From: Coffea arabica
Taxonomy: Eukaryota > Streptophyta > Magnoliopsida > Gentianales > Rubiaceae
Assembly: GCF_036785885.1 (NCBI RefSeq)
Contig: NC_092327.1
Span: 12,480,001-12,544,000 of the forward strand
Length of the DNA stretch: 64,000 bases
Direction: 5' to 3'
Position 1 is the stretch's first letter. Every line of letters begins with the position of its first letter. The position numbers and the translations under genes were made by a program. Positions 23,801 to 34,292 of the stretch are shown piece after piece. The notes under the pieces were generated by a model. The model saw only the letters and a list, made by a program, of their open reading frames with translations, was not told where the DNA came from and ran no database searches.

Positions 23801-25428
23801 TTTTAGTAGTTTCTAGAATTTAGGGCCTTAAGGGTATTTTGGTCTTTTAGTTGTTACATGAGATCTCGGCCAACTTCTTTTTAGGAATAGGAGTTTTATG
23901 AAACTTAACTGTTTATAATATTTATGTTTATATGTTATTTTAGGCAGTGAGATTAATGAATAAAAATTGAATAAATTTTGTTCTTCTTCACCCTTAAATC
24001 CCCTTCTTCTTCCCCTCTTTCCCACCATGTTACTGTTCGCGAGTACTGTTCATAGTCCTGTATTAGTTCCAGGATCCTGTCCTGTCTTCTTCTGCTAGCT
24101 CTAGCAGGCAAGTTCTCACCTGTATTGTCTTACATCACATGCCTCTGCACATTTTTGCAACCCAAATTTTTACATCACATCCCAATTTTTGATCTATCTT
24201 CAGTTCATGTTCCCAAATTTCTTGCTAGATATTGTGTCACTGAGCTGGTAAAAAATGACAGGAAACTTGCTCCTCTTCATCTAGGGTTGGGACATTCCTT
24301 CATAGATCCTTGTATATTTCCCAAGCACACTGTTGTTTTCGCATACTTATTACTCAGATGCTTGGTCCAATGACTTGCAAATTGTGTTATGTTTTCTCTA
24401 ATGGGTTCTAACAGTTGAACTCCAGAATGAAAAGGCCAAGGCAGACATTGCATATAGACTACAGAGAAATTGTGGTCTCTCTCTGCTGCTCTGGCATTTA
24501 AAGTCTATTATGCTTGGAGTGAATGGTAATAAGGTGGGACTGTCCCTCAGATATGATCCACTGGAGATAAATAAGAAATTTATTTTGAAAGGAACGAGAC
24601 AACTTTACATGAATAATAAGAAAATAACTTGGGGGTTGTTCTGATCATGTGATCCTGCTTCAGTTCCTTAGATTTCATTATGAAGGCATGGAAGGAGATC
24701 TTTTCTGCACTGTAGGAGGGTAGAGGAGCTACTGGATGGACATGTGGACTCTTTGATACTGAGACATATAGACAAAAGTTCCCTTTCTTTCTTGTTTTGG
24801 TGAATAATGTATATCTTTTCAGCTTGCGCCACGTTAGTGTTTGCTGCATCAAATTTATGCTTTCACTGTTTGCTATTGTATTTTGCATACACTGTACTTC
24901 CATTTTCTCATTGCATGAATTAAGATATTAGTTCACCTGGATGGGACATACTTGTATCTGTGCGTTGTGTGTGTTTTATGTTGAAGATTGTTCTTTTGGT
25001 CTTCCACTCTCTAAGGAGGCTCTCTTTCTACTTTTGCAGAAGGGCTCCCATAATGTTCACTTTTGCTTACCTCAGGTTTGTTTATTGTTTAACGAAGTTT
25101 TTATTGTTATACTTCTAGAAGTGTCTTTATTGTCATTCTCTTCTTCAATTGCAAATAACGTTGTTAACAGACTCTCGATGTGGTGAAAAGACTATGTCCC
25201 AAGAGAGCTTTGTTAATTGGAATGACCCATGAGTTTGATCACTACAAAGACAATGAATTTCTTAGTGAATGGTCTAAAAGGTATAATCTCTTGGTGTTTC
25301 TCATAGAGCTCCCAACTTTTGAGGAATCGAAGAAGACTTTGCGACTATTTATGATCTCTCTCTCTCTCAGGGAAGGTATACACGTCCAGCTTGCACATGA
25401 TGGATTAAAAGTCCGAGTTGACCTGTAA
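17894..25428 (+). CDS. metallo-beta-lactamase-fold hydrolase, nine exons
   Basis: Exons: 17894-18084, 18690-18825, 19646-19773, 21585-21732, 21889-21994, 22744-22802, 25040-25075, 25171-25280, 25371-25428; all introns are GT-AG and phases agree, giving 972 nt and 323 residues. The protein matches the plant 'putative hydrolase C777.06c-like' family of the PhnP/RNase Z type, metal-dependent phosphoesterases; the plant substrate is not known to me. Visible sites: LGTGCSSAVPN near the N-terminus, SHEHADA (H114, H116, D118), H204 in VMHGEDY, D226 in LSDVSR, and THEFDH (H288, H292). The usual fourth residue of HxHxDH is Ala119 here, which I believe is normal for this family. The start is the first ATG after the leader and fits the family N-terminus. 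No targeting peptide is obvious. Introns 3 (1.8 kb) and 6 (2.2 kb) are long. The exon 4 donor is duplicated. Confidence 0.93.
19774..21584 (+). other. intron 3 of the hydrolase gene
   Basis: AT-rich, with no coding frame of its own. At 20700-20880 there are blocks (tttgaactttgagttaca, ttgggacacatccctaa) like those in the foldback element at 35441-35805, so a decayed copy of a related MITE is likely. Confidence 0.5.
21714..21853 (+). repeat. 70 bp tandem duplication across a splice donor
   Basis: The segment containing attatacctttgcc, gttagttttctctc and tattcatatgctactac occurs twice with a period of 70. The first copy contains the end of exon 4 and its donor (ccg/gttag); the second has the same context with one change (cca/gttag). 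Use of the second donor would add 70 nt and shift the frame. Confidence 0.9.
22803..25039 (+). other. intron 6 of the hydrolase gene
   Basis: 2.2 kb with no coding frame of interest. The stretch 23740-24110 is denser in C and pyrimidine runs and has the look of a decayed LTR or promoter, but no ends, duplication or partner copy could be found in the window. Confidence 0.45.
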
Positions 25429-26386
25429 TGAGGTGAGGCCCTTGAATCACATAAATAATTTGGATTTCATGACTTAGGGAAAGTAGCACCAAACAGAGAA
25501 TTTTCAAAGAATAAGCAAAATACTTGTGCAGTTAATGAATAAGAAGAAATGATTTCTTCAAAAAGCTTTTTCATTTGCTATTGTCTTTAGTAAGATGTTT
25601 CAATCTACTGCTTCACCCAAATGCTGGACGTACGGACAACTTAGCGTGATATTTTGTATATAAATGGTTTTCAAAGTGATAGTAAAGGTTAATAGGTAAT
25701 CTATCCTTGACACCTAATAGTTCAAAATAGATTGGGGCTAGCACATAATGATTAGCTTGTCCAGAAGGATAACCTGAAACTTGGCTGGGGTTTTGTTTCG
25801 ACACTTTTAGAGGGAAATTCTTGCCATTGTTGTCCGGCAAAGGTATAGGCATCTATATTTTCGGAGGAGTGCTATATTATGGTGAAGAAGAGGTGAATGG
25901 GAAGCATAGAGATGATAGTTTATTATTTCTATGACGCCAAATGCCATATCGGATGGATTATAGAGCATGAATAGCATAATTAGGGAAGGAACTAGGGGGT
26001 GGTGGGGAGGGACCCCCCACCCCTCCCCAAAGGTTTCGAAAATTCAGTTTTTCTCATTTACAATATTAAAAGTTTTCGAAAACTCTTTATTAATTTAAAA
26101 TTTTGCCCCTGCAAAAACTTAAAAACTTTTTTGCATTATAAATTTAAGTTTACGTATATTAGAGTTCTCCACCTCAAGATAAATTTTCTGGTTCGTTTAT
26201 GAGCATAAAGACGCAACAGATAACTATTGACCTACATTTTTAACATGCAAGATTATTCTTGATTGTGTTAGAGAACGTATTTTTGCTACAAGATTATTTT
26301 TTGTATAAAATATTAAAGCAATACTTGCTGATTTTGTCTTAAAGAAAATAGATAGGCTTATGAATGCTTTCAAATTTTTTGTACAG
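25429..26386. other. 3' flank of the hydrolase gene
   Basis: Probably includes the 3' UTR. No further gene seen. A G/C-rich patch (about 25985-26030, with ggggagggacccccc) precedes an AT-rich tail. The chromovirus insertion starts 963 bp after the stop codon, so a normal 3' end could still form before it. Confidence 0.5.
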
Positions 26387-26391
26387 GCTAG

Positions 26392-26924
26392 TGTAATGGT
26401 ACAGAACCAGTTGGAGGCAATGGTGACAGATTTGTTGCAGAAAGCAGTAAACTATTGCTCAATAGAAATGGAGTAGAATTGGTATTGAAAATGATTTGGT
26501 AATTCAATTTCTTAATATGAATGAATACAGACTGGAAACAATGGATTCAGAGATAGAAGGGGAAAAAGAGTGAAGGAATAAAACGTGAGAGGGAGGGAGG
26601 GAGATTGGCAGAGCCAATCTTTCTTTACAAGTAATTGGACAAATGACAAAATGCTACCTATCACTAAGATTTCTTCTGCTTTTATGGTTTTCCCGGCTAA
26701 CTAACTTCTAAACTAACCAATGAGCTGAGGCCAGGTGGATTCTAGAATGATCCGTCCCACTTGTTCATAACAGAAGCATAATTCTGTTTGGAGCCAAGAA
26801 AAACGTGTTTCCTGAATCACGCCTTCCCTTTCTTCGGTTTGATCAATCGCGCCATCCTTTTGCCGTAGACCACGCCTTCACCTTTCTTTAAGCTGAACTG
26901 GAAAGACTTCTGCACTCCATGACA
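26392..26924 (-). repeat. 3' LTR of chromovirus
   Basis: 533 bp, same length as the partner at 31483-32015, with one visible difference. It lies next to the polypurine tract, so it is the 3' LTR in the element's orientation. Confidence 0.95.
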
Positions 26925-26938
26925 GTACCCCCTCCTTC
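26925..26938 (-). other. polypurine tract of chromovirus
   Basis: On the minus strand this reads gaaggagggggtac directly before the 3' LTR. Confidence 0.85.
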
Positions 26939-26953
26939 ACAAATATCTTGTCC

Positions 26954-29900
26954 TCAAGATTGAAACTGGGGAAACTGCTTCTCAATATCCTCTGCGAATT
27001 CCCATGTTGCCTCTGCTGGATCTGTTCCCCACCAGTGAATCAGCCATTGTACTGCAGCAGCATTCCCTTTCTTGACTATTCTCCTATCCAGCACTGCTAC
27101 GGGCTCTACCCTCAAGTGCCCTTTTCCATCGACTTCCGGTAGCTGTAAAATAGGTGTAGTCTGTTCTCCAACTTTTTTCTTCAGTAGTGAGACATGAAAA
27201 ACAGGATGTATTTTGGACCCTGTTGGCAGCTTCAGCATGTAAGCAACCTCTCCAATCTTTTTTATTACTTCAAAGGGCCCATAGTAACGTGCTGATAGCT
27301 TGGTGTTGCTCCTCATAGCTACAGAATTTTGCCTGTAAGGTTGTAGTCTTAAGTATACCCAGTCTCCAATTTCAAATCTCCTTTCACTCCTCCTTTCATC
27401 TGCATACCTTTTCATCCTTTCCTGAGCCTGTGCTAGATTCTGTTTTAGTGCAATGTCGACCTTATGCCTTTCCCTTAGATAGTCTCCAACTACAGCCACC
27501 TTGGCCTGAGTGTAGGGTCCCAGGGCCATCTGTGGAGGCGCCTGCCCATACAGAGCTTCAAAGGGTGTCATTTGAATAGCTGTGTGGTGACTGGTATTAT
27601 ACCACCATTCTGCCATGGCCAACCAGTGGTTCCACTTCTTTGGTTCTAGATGGGAGAAACATCTGAGGTACATTTCCAGTACCTGATTCACTCTTTCTGT
27701 CTGGCCATCAGATTGTGGGTGATAAGCTGTGCTGAGGTCCAGTGTAGCTCCCAGTAGTGTAAATATCTCACTCCAAAACAGACTGGTGAAGATTCTATCC
27801 CTGTCTGATAGCATGCTTTGGGGTATTCCATGTAACCTGACTATCCCATCCAAGAATATTCTAGCAATTTTTGGGGCATCAAAGGGGTGCGATATACTCA
27901 GGAAGTGAGCATACTTGGTGTACCTATCTACTACTACCATGATGGTGTCTTTTCCCTCTGAGTTAGGTAACCCTTCAATGAAATCCATGGTGACATGGCT
28001 CCAGGGAGACTGTGGGACTGGCAGTGGCTGCAGTAACCCTGGATATGACACATGCTCATCCTTACATTTCTTGCAGACATCACATTCCAAAATAGCTGTC
28101 TTAATGTCCCTGTGCATACCTGGCCAGTAGAACAGCTGTTTAGCCCTCAGAAAGCTAGCTTGTATGCCAGAATGTCCCCCTAACTGTGAGCCATGTAGAG
28201 TGCTGATCAGTTTCTTTCTTATCTCTCCCCCAGATCCCACAGCTATTCTTCCTTTGAACTTCAGAACATCATTATGGTAGCTGAGGTTAGGGACTTGATC
28301 TGGTTTCAGCAACACCTCCCTGATGCTATCTTGTGCCCAATCATCCCCTTGGTAGCTGCTAATCACTTCTTTGATCCATTCTGGCACTACAGTTGATATT
28401 GCAGTACAGTCCATTCCTTGATCACCTCTCCTAGACAAAGCATCTGCCACTACATTCTCTTTACCCTTCCTGTAGTGGATCTCATAGCTCAGCCCCATGA
28501 GTTTAGTTAGCCATTTTTGCTGCAGGGGGGTGGTAATTCTTTGCTCTAATAGGTACTTCAAACTCTGATGATCTGTGTTGATGATGAAGTGTTGACCCTC
28601 CAAATAGTGTCTCCACTTGGTGACTGCTGTGACAAGAGCCAGTAGCTCCTTCTCGTAGATGGATAACCCCATATTCTTTGGTCCCAACCCCTGACTGATG
28701 TAAGCTATTGGTCTCTTGTTCTGCATGAGGACTGCCCCTATGCCCTTGTAGCAGGCATCAGTCTCTACCACAAAAGGTTGGTTGAAATCAGGTAAGGCCA
28801 GAACAGGAGTGTCACTCATGGCCCCTTTGAGCTTCTGAAAAGCTTCCTCAGCTTCTCCTCCCCACTGGAAGCTGTCCTTCTTGAGCAGTGCAGTCAAAGG
28901 CTTGGCTATGCTGCCATACCCCTTGACAAACCTCCTATAATATCCAGTTAGGCCTAGGAATCCCCTCAGTTGTTTAACATTCTCTGGTCTAGGCCATTTC
29001 ACCATTCCCTCTATCTTCCCAGGGTCAGCCTTCACCCCCTCCTCTGTGATGATGTGCCCCAAGTACTCCACCTGTGCCTGAGCAAAAGCACATTTGCTCC
29101 TTTTGGCGTACAGCTGGTGCCTCCTGAGGATATCCAGAACCTCTGCCACATGCTTCAGATGCTCCTGTAAACTTGAGCTATATATTAAGATGTCATCAAA
29201 AAATACCAGTACTGATTTCCTCAGCTGTTTTTGGAACACATGATTCATTAAGCCTTGGAAAGTAGCAGGGGCATTGGTTAGCCCAAATGGCATCACCTTG
29301 AACTCATAGAGTCCCTGATGGGTTCTGAATGCAGTCTTGGGTATGTCTTCAGTCTTGACCCTGATTTGGAAGTACCCTGCTCTCAGGTCAATCTTGGTGA
29401 AGTACCTGGATCCATTCAACTCATCCAGGAGCTCATCAATAAGGGGTATTGGGTATTTGCTCTTCACTGTAAGCTCATTCAATTGTCTATAGTCTACACA
29501 AAACCTCCAGGTGCCATCCTTCTTTTTAACTAGTAGTACAGGGGATGCAAAGGGGCTGTTACTAAGCTGGATGATGCCATTTCCCAGCATCTCCTGCACT
29601 AGTTTCTCAATTTCAGACTTCTGGACGTAGGGGCATCTGTAAGGTCTTATCTGGAAGGGCTTGGATCCCTCTTTCAAGGTGATAGAATGGTCATGACTCC
29701 TTTCAGGGGGTAGTCCCTGAGGTTCCCTGAACACATCCTCAAACTCCTGCAGTACCCTCCCCATTTCTGGGGGTATGGCTTCAGTTTCTGGTACCTCCTC
29801 AGTTACTGCTTTTAACTGAGCCAGGATCCCATAGGTTTGTTTCCTAGCCCACTTGTGCAGTCTACTACCTTTTATCAGCTTTAATTGCACCTGGTGACCC

Positions 29901-31450
29901 TCCCCCTTCAACTCCACTTGTTGTTTCCCTTTTTTGAACCTCACCCTCAGCCCTTGGAAGTCAAATTCCATGGGACTGAACCTGGCCAGCCAGTCTACCC
30001 CTAATACCATATCACAACCCCCCAACTTCAAGGTATTGAACTGGTGTTGAAACTCATATCCCTGCATTTTCCAGACCACTGGCTTAACTAGGCCCCTGGA
30101 CTGAATCTTCTCTCCATTAGCTACCCTGACCATTAGGGAGGGTCCACTGCTGATTAGGCCTAGGCTTTTGGCCAGTTGTTCATCCAAAAAACAGTGAGTA
30201 CTTCCACTGTCAATCAATGCAGTGACAGTTCTCCCTTTTATGGTCCCCCTCAGTTTAATTGTTCTATGCTCCCCACCCCCAGCCAATGCATGCACAGAAA
30301 CCTCTATGTGTTCATCCTCCAGTCGACCCTCAATGCAGTCACAGAATACTTCAGGGTCAGTCTCCTTTTCCTCCTCAGTGGATGCAGAGTCCCCCTTTTC
30401 ATCAGTGACTAGCAAAAAGTGAATGTGGGATTGCTTACACACATGGCCAAGTGTGTAGGGTTCAGCACACTTATAGCATAGTCCCTTCTCTCTTCTGAGG
30501 TTGTACTCACTAGGGGTGATCCTCCTGAATTGGTTCTGGTTGCTGTTTGGATATTTATGGTTTTTGATGGGGTGTTTGTCTGACGTTCTGGGAGCAGCAG
30601 AGCTCCCCTGGTTATGGCTTGGGGTGTGGAATGGGGCTTTGTGTGTATGAATAGTGCTGGGTAGGCCTTTATGTATTTTCTGCATGGCTTTTAAATTTTT
30701 TTCTTGTAACTTAGCTGCTTCTATTGCATCAGCCAGAGTTAGGGGCTTGGCCATTTTTACCATGTTAACTATTTCTTCCTTCAAGCCACTTAGAAAACAT
30801 GTTTTATAGTAAGAGTCAGCCAAATGAGGGAGTGAAGGCATTACCAGTGCTTTGAGCAGCTCAAACTTTTCCAGGTAGTCAGCAACAGATCCCTCCTGAT
30901 TGAGTTTGTTGAATTCTTCAATGGCCTCCTCTGGCGTGCCTTCACCAAATCTCGCACATAATGCAGTGGCAAATTCAGCCCATGGAATGACTCCCCTGCC
31001 ACTGAATACTCCATGGAACCAGGTATCAGCCCTGTCTCTTAGGTACAGCTCAGCAATCTCAGACTTCATGTTTTCTTCCACTCCATTGATCTTAAAATAC
31101 TTGTTAGCTTTGCGGATCCACTCCCTTGGATTATCTCCTGTAAAGTTAGGCAGCTCCATCTTAGGCACCCTGGTGTAAGATCTGCTCTCCTTCCAATCTG
31201 ATCTGCCCTGACCTTCCCCTTGTGTTTCTCCTTTCCTGGGGCCTACTATCGAACTGCTACTTTCTGTATCCTTATCCTTGCCATTCAACTTGGCCATCAT
31301 CTGAGCCATCATAGACATCATGCTCTCATACTTTTGGTCCAGATTTTTGAGGGTCCTTTCCGTACCTTCTTGCCTGTGTTCTAGTACCTTGACCACACTT
31401 CCTAGCTCAGACAGATCCTTCTTCAATGCTTCATCTTGTGACTTAGCCAT
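26954..31450 (-). CDS. intact Gag-Pol polyprotein of chromovirus
   Basis: 1498 residues in one frame. Order: N-terminal coiled-coil-like region (1-60); Gag (about 100-250); zinc knuckle C325, C328, H336, C338; aspartic protease with DSG at 414-416; reverse transcriptase (about 600-800) with catalytic FDD at 751-753; RNase H (from about 890, first Asp in ETDAC at 897); integrase zinc finger H1086, H1093, C1123, C1126; integrase triad D1156, D1216, E1252, the last two with the typical 35-residue spacing; chromodomain (about 1450-1495). It copies the element RNA to DNA and inserts it; the chromodomain of this group is known to steer insertion to heterochromatin. No stop or frameshift is present. 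The knuckle spacing is not the classic CX2CX4HX4C. The start ATG is the first after the primer site. Confidence 0.97.
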   Translation of the reverse strand: MAKSQDEALKKDLSELGSVVKVLEHRQEGTERTLKNLDQKYESMMSMMAQMMAKLNGKDKDTESSSSIVGPRKGETQGEGQGRSDWKESRSYTRVPKMELPNFTGDNPREWIRKANKYFKINGVEENMKSEIAELYLRDRADTWFHGVFSGRGVIPWAEFATALCARFGEGTPEEAIEEFNKLNQEGSVADYLEKFELLKALVMPSLPHLADSYYKTCFLSGLKEEIVNMVKMAKPLTLADAIEAAKLQEKNLKAMQKIHKGLPSTIHTHKAPFHTPSHNQGSSAAPRTSDKHPIKNHKYPNSNQNQFRRITPSEYNLRREKGLCYKCAEPYTLGHVCKQSHIHFLLVTDEKGDSASTEEEKETDPEVFCDCIEGRLEDEHIEVSVHALAGGGEHRTIKLRGTIKGRTVTALIDSGSTHCFLDEQLAKSLGLISSGPSLMVRVANGEKIQSRGLVKPVVWKMQGYEFQHQFNTLKLGGCDMVLGVDWLARFSPMEFDFQGLRVRFKKGKQQVELKGEGHQVQLKLIKGSRLHKWARKQTYGILAQLKAVTEEVPETEAIPPEMGRVLQEFEDVFREPQGLPPERSHDHSITLKEGSKPFQIRPYRCPYVQKSEIEKLVQEMLGNGIIQLSNSPFASPVLLVKKKDGTWRFCVDYRQLNELTVKSKYPIPLIDELLDELNGSRYFTKIDLRAGYFQIRVKTEDIPKTAFRTHQGLYEFKVMPFGLTNAPATFQGLMNHVFQKQLRKSVLVFFDDILIYSSSLQEHLKHVAEVLDILRRHQLYAKRSKCAFAQAQVEYLGHIITEEGVKADPGKIEGMVKWPRPENVKQLRGFLGLTGYYRRFVKGYGSIAKPLTALLKKDSFQWGGEAEEAFQKLKGAMSDTPVLALPDFNQPFVVETDACYKGIGAVLMQNKRPIAYISQGLGPKNMGLSIYEKELLALVTAVTKWRHYLEGQHFIINTDHQSLKYLLEQRITTPLQQKWLTKLMGLSYEIHYRKGKENVVADALSRRGDQGMDCTAISTVVPEWIKEVISSYQGDDWAQDSIREVLLKPDQVPNLSYHNDVLKFKGRIAVGSGGEIRKKLISTLHGSQLGGHSGIQASFLRAKQLFYWPGMHRDIKTAILECDVCKKCKDEHVSYPGLLQPLPVPQSPWSHVTMDFIEGLPNSEGKDTIMVVVDRYTKYAHFLSISHPFDAPKIARIFLDGIVRLHGIPQSMLSDRDRIFTSLFWSEIFTLLGATLDLSTAYHPQSDGQTERVNQVLEMYLRCFSHLEPKKWNHWLAMAEWWYNTSHHTAIQMTPFEALYGQAPPQMALGPYTQAKVAVVGDYLRERHKVDIALKQNLAQAQERMKRYADERRSERRFEIGDWVYLRLQPYRQNSVAMRSNTKLSARYYGPFEVIKKIGEVAYMLKLPTGSKIHPVFHVSLLKKKVGEQTTPILQLPEVDGKGHLRVEPVAVLDRRIVKKGNAAAVQWLIHWWGTDPAEATWEFAEDIEKQFPQFQS

Positions 31451-31463
31451 CCCAATGGCTCGT

Positions 31464-31481
31464 AGCTGAGCTCTGATACCA
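31464..31481 (-). other. primer-binding site of chromovirus
   Basis: On the minus strand it begins TGGTATCAGAGCTC one base after the 5' LTR. TGGTATCAGAGC is the usual complement of the initiator methionine tRNA 3' end. Confidence 0.92.
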
Positions 31482-31482
31482 C

Positions 31483-32015
31483 TGTAATGGTACAGAACCA
31501 GTTGGAGGCAATGGTGACAGATTTGTTGCAGAAAGCAGTAAACTATTGCTCAATAGAAATGGAGTAGAATTGGTATTGAAAATGATTTGGTAATTCAATT
31601 TCTTAATATGAATGAATACAGACTGGAAACAATGGATTTAGAGATAGAAGGGGAAAAAGAGTGAAGGAATAAAACGTGAGAGGGAGGGAGGGAGATTGGC
31701 AGAGCCAATCTTTCTTTACAAGTAATTGGACAAATGACAAAATGCTACCTATCACTAAGATTTCTTCTGCTTTTATGGTTTTCCCGGCTAACTAACTTCT
31801 AAACTAACCAATGAGCTGAGGCCAGGTGGATTCTAGAATGATCCGTCCCACTTGTTCATAACAGAAGCATAATTCTGTTTGGAGCCAAGAAAAACGTGTT
31901 TCCTGAATCACGCCTTCCCTTTCTTCGGTTTGATCAATCGCGCCATCCTTTTGCCGTAGACCACGCCTTCACCTTTCTTTAAGCTGAACTGGAAAGACTT
32001 CTGCACTCCATGACA
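31483..32015 (-). repeat. 5' LTR of chromovirus
   Basis: 533 bp partner of 26392-26924. It is the 5' LTR because the primer site adjoins it. The insertion duplication gctag follows at 32016-32020. Confidence 0.95.
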
Positions 32016-32020
32016 GCTAG

Positions 32021-32752
32021 CAACATCCGGTGATGTATAGCCACAATATACATGCTATTGACCCTGTACTGATTAGAAGTTGAAATTTTCTGAAAGATGT
32101 CCTCCGCGTATAATCTTACTAATTCTCAAAATGGAGCCAAAAGGAAAGGCGTTAACCTGATTTTGACCAGATTTATATTACACACTCCAATAGAGAACAT
32201 AATCAAGTGTTGTTACTCTGGTTTGACATGTTACATCATCCTCGTTTTGTCATTAGAGATTTACTTGCAACAAATATAACTACGATAAACTTGCTGGGGG
32301 ACATAATGCTCTACCAAAGAATTCATCTGTAATGTCTTATCTGGCACTAGATCATAACCACGCTGGTGAATCAAGTTTCAGTCAATAGAGATGAAGATGT
32401 ACAATAATGATATGTGAGAACAATGGGGAACCATAGTTATTGTAAAAGAATATAGGCTATTATGTTTGTTCATATGAGTTCTATGCTTCTTGTTCATTTA
32501 TGACTGCGTCTAATATAGACCTGTGTAGCCAATAGAATAATAATGGACTGCAGGCTGCTACCAGCTTAAACACCAGCACACTTTCATATGGATTTGCTGT
32601 TTTTGTATCAACGCAAAATCTAGGTTTCTCGAATTTATTTGGTGAAGATTTTTTAAATAGGAGCCAAAGATGTAATAGCCTGAAAGGAATCAAGATGTAT
32701 GGTGCTTGAAGTTGAAGCTGATCGTGTGATGCCAAAGTTTCTGCTGGCCTGT
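32021..32752. other. intergenic DNA, no gene seen
   Basis: This continues the sequence broken by the chromovirus. Only short frames without recognisable similarity are present. It could be part of the original downstream region of the hydrolase gene. Confidence 0.5.
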
Positions 32753-33485
32753 TACTCAGTTTGGATTAGTTATTTTTGAGGGTGTTTTTGAAATATTTTA
32801 CTGTAACAGTGTATGTGAAAAATTTTTATTATAGATATTTTTTGTGATATTTTTGAAGGGGTTTTTGGAATATATTTTGAGGTACCTTTTAAAATTAAAA
32901 TATTTTTAGGATCCTTTTTAAAATTAGTACTACGGCCACTGCCACATCCCCACCCACTTCTGTCACCACTCCCTCCCTCCTTCCTTCTCATCCCCCTCCC
33001 TCTTCCTTCTGCCTTCTCCCCTTCCCTCTTCCTTCTCCCTTCTCCCCTTCCCCTCCATCCCCTCGGCCCTCCCCTCCTCCCCTCGATCTGGTACCAGATC
33101 GAGGCCAGAAAGTCGCAGATCGAGGCCAGAAAGTTGCGACCTTTTGGTAGTGATCTTTCTGTTACTAGATCGTGGCCTTTGGTTGACTGGAGGTTGCAAT
33201 CTGGTCTTGAATAGATCGAGGTAGGGAGGGAGGGTTCGGGGGGGGGGGGAAGGAGGATGAGGGAGGGGGTGGTGGCAGTGGTGGGTAGGGGTGGTGGTGG
33301 TGAGTGAGTGATGGTAGGTGGTAGTGACAGATGAAAAATGTTGTAAATTTTATTTTTTATTTATATTTGTGAATTGTTTTTGATATATTGTATGGACAAG
33401 ATATTTTTTAGGTTGTTTCTATTTGTGTATTACTATAGAATTATATTTAAAAAACTTTGAAAAATAGACCAATCCAAACGGAGCC
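32753..33485. mobile_element. MITE-like element with a purine/pyrimidine core
   Basis: The left end (cagtttggattagttattttt) and right end (caatccaaacggagcc) are inverted copies in the style of the 265 bp MITE at 51968. AT-rich arms flank a pyrimidine-rich block (32955-33075), two copies of agatcgaggccagaaagt at about 33096-33135, and a G-rich block (33220-33340) with a run of G. No clear target duplication and no gene. Confidence 0.6.
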
Positions 33486-34290
33486 AATTTGCAGGAAATC
33501 TATTTTGCTCTGGTTTTGCTTGGATTTTTGCAGGTTTTATCAAGTACCTGATCAAAATACAACTAGTTAAAGAAAGGTCCCGCTAAAACATTGGGACACT
33601 TGCCATTGAATTGCAAATACGATCTAATAGACAAATCAATTGCAAATATCATAATCAAAGGTATTAAGTTGTATAACGTTTAACTTAGAATTTGGGGAAT
33701 GTAATGCAAGTTGAGGACATCTTGGTCAGAAACTTTGGTGGAGACTATTAGTCAAACGGAAATTAGAAAGTTATTCATTCAAAGAAAATCTATTAATCTT
33801 CACGTGTACCTTACTTATTTTATGAATAATATTAAACTAAAATAACTGTATGCACAAAAGTTTTCAAAGATTAATGTAGTATCTGAACACTTAGATACAT
33901 TCATTTTCTAAAATAAAAATATTCTTGAATATGTAAGAATATTGTTTCACTTTTTTCTCCTGTAAATTCACAACAAATACTAATAAAAAAATGTGCTAAT
34001 GTACGAGTTAAAATATTTGTGTGAAATTAAAATTAATTTCTTATAGCAGTCATGTCCAAGTTTATAGCTTCGATTTGTTTTTCCCCTGGAGACCTTACCA
34101 TCCGCTTTAATCTCAGTAACCTTAAAGTGTAAAAATATCAGTGAATGGTCACACGAGTCATCGCTGCTTGCTGTACTTTTCAGGCTTTAGAAATACAAAA
34201 GAGAAAAAGAAAAGTAATAACAATAATTAAAAAATAGAAATTGAAAGAAAAATCACAGAAAAATAACCAATCTATCTCCTTCGCTGAATT
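33486..34290. other. intergenic DNA, 3' flank of the mTERF gene
   Basis: AT-rich, no frame of note. The part next to 34293 is presumably the 3' UTR and terminator of the minus-strand mTERF gene. Confidence 0.5.
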
Positions 34291-34292
34291 TC

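Larger units (their letters stand above)
26392..32015 (-). mobile_element. complete young Ty3/gypsy chromovirus
   Basis: 5624 bp with 533 bp LTRs at 26392-26924 and 31483-32015, transcribed on the minus strand. On that strand the LTRs start tgtcatgg and end ccattaca. The target duplication gctag is perfect (26387-26391 and 32016-32020). One substitution was seen between the LTRs (26547 region). The primer site is at 31464-31481, the polypurine tract at 26925-26938, and one unbroken Gag-Pol frame lies between. Short length, small LTRs and a C-terminal chromodomain point to the chromovirus group (Reina-like or a relative; clade not settled). All visible parts needed for activity are present. 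Confidence 0.96.

Noticed and set aside
23740..24110. Solo LTR in intron 6 of the hydrolase gene
   Set aside because: Composition is suggestive but no TG...CA ends with a target duplication and no second copy were found.
26948..31178. Plus-strand frames of 62-92 codons
   Set aside because: Shadows of the intact Gag-Pol on the other strand.
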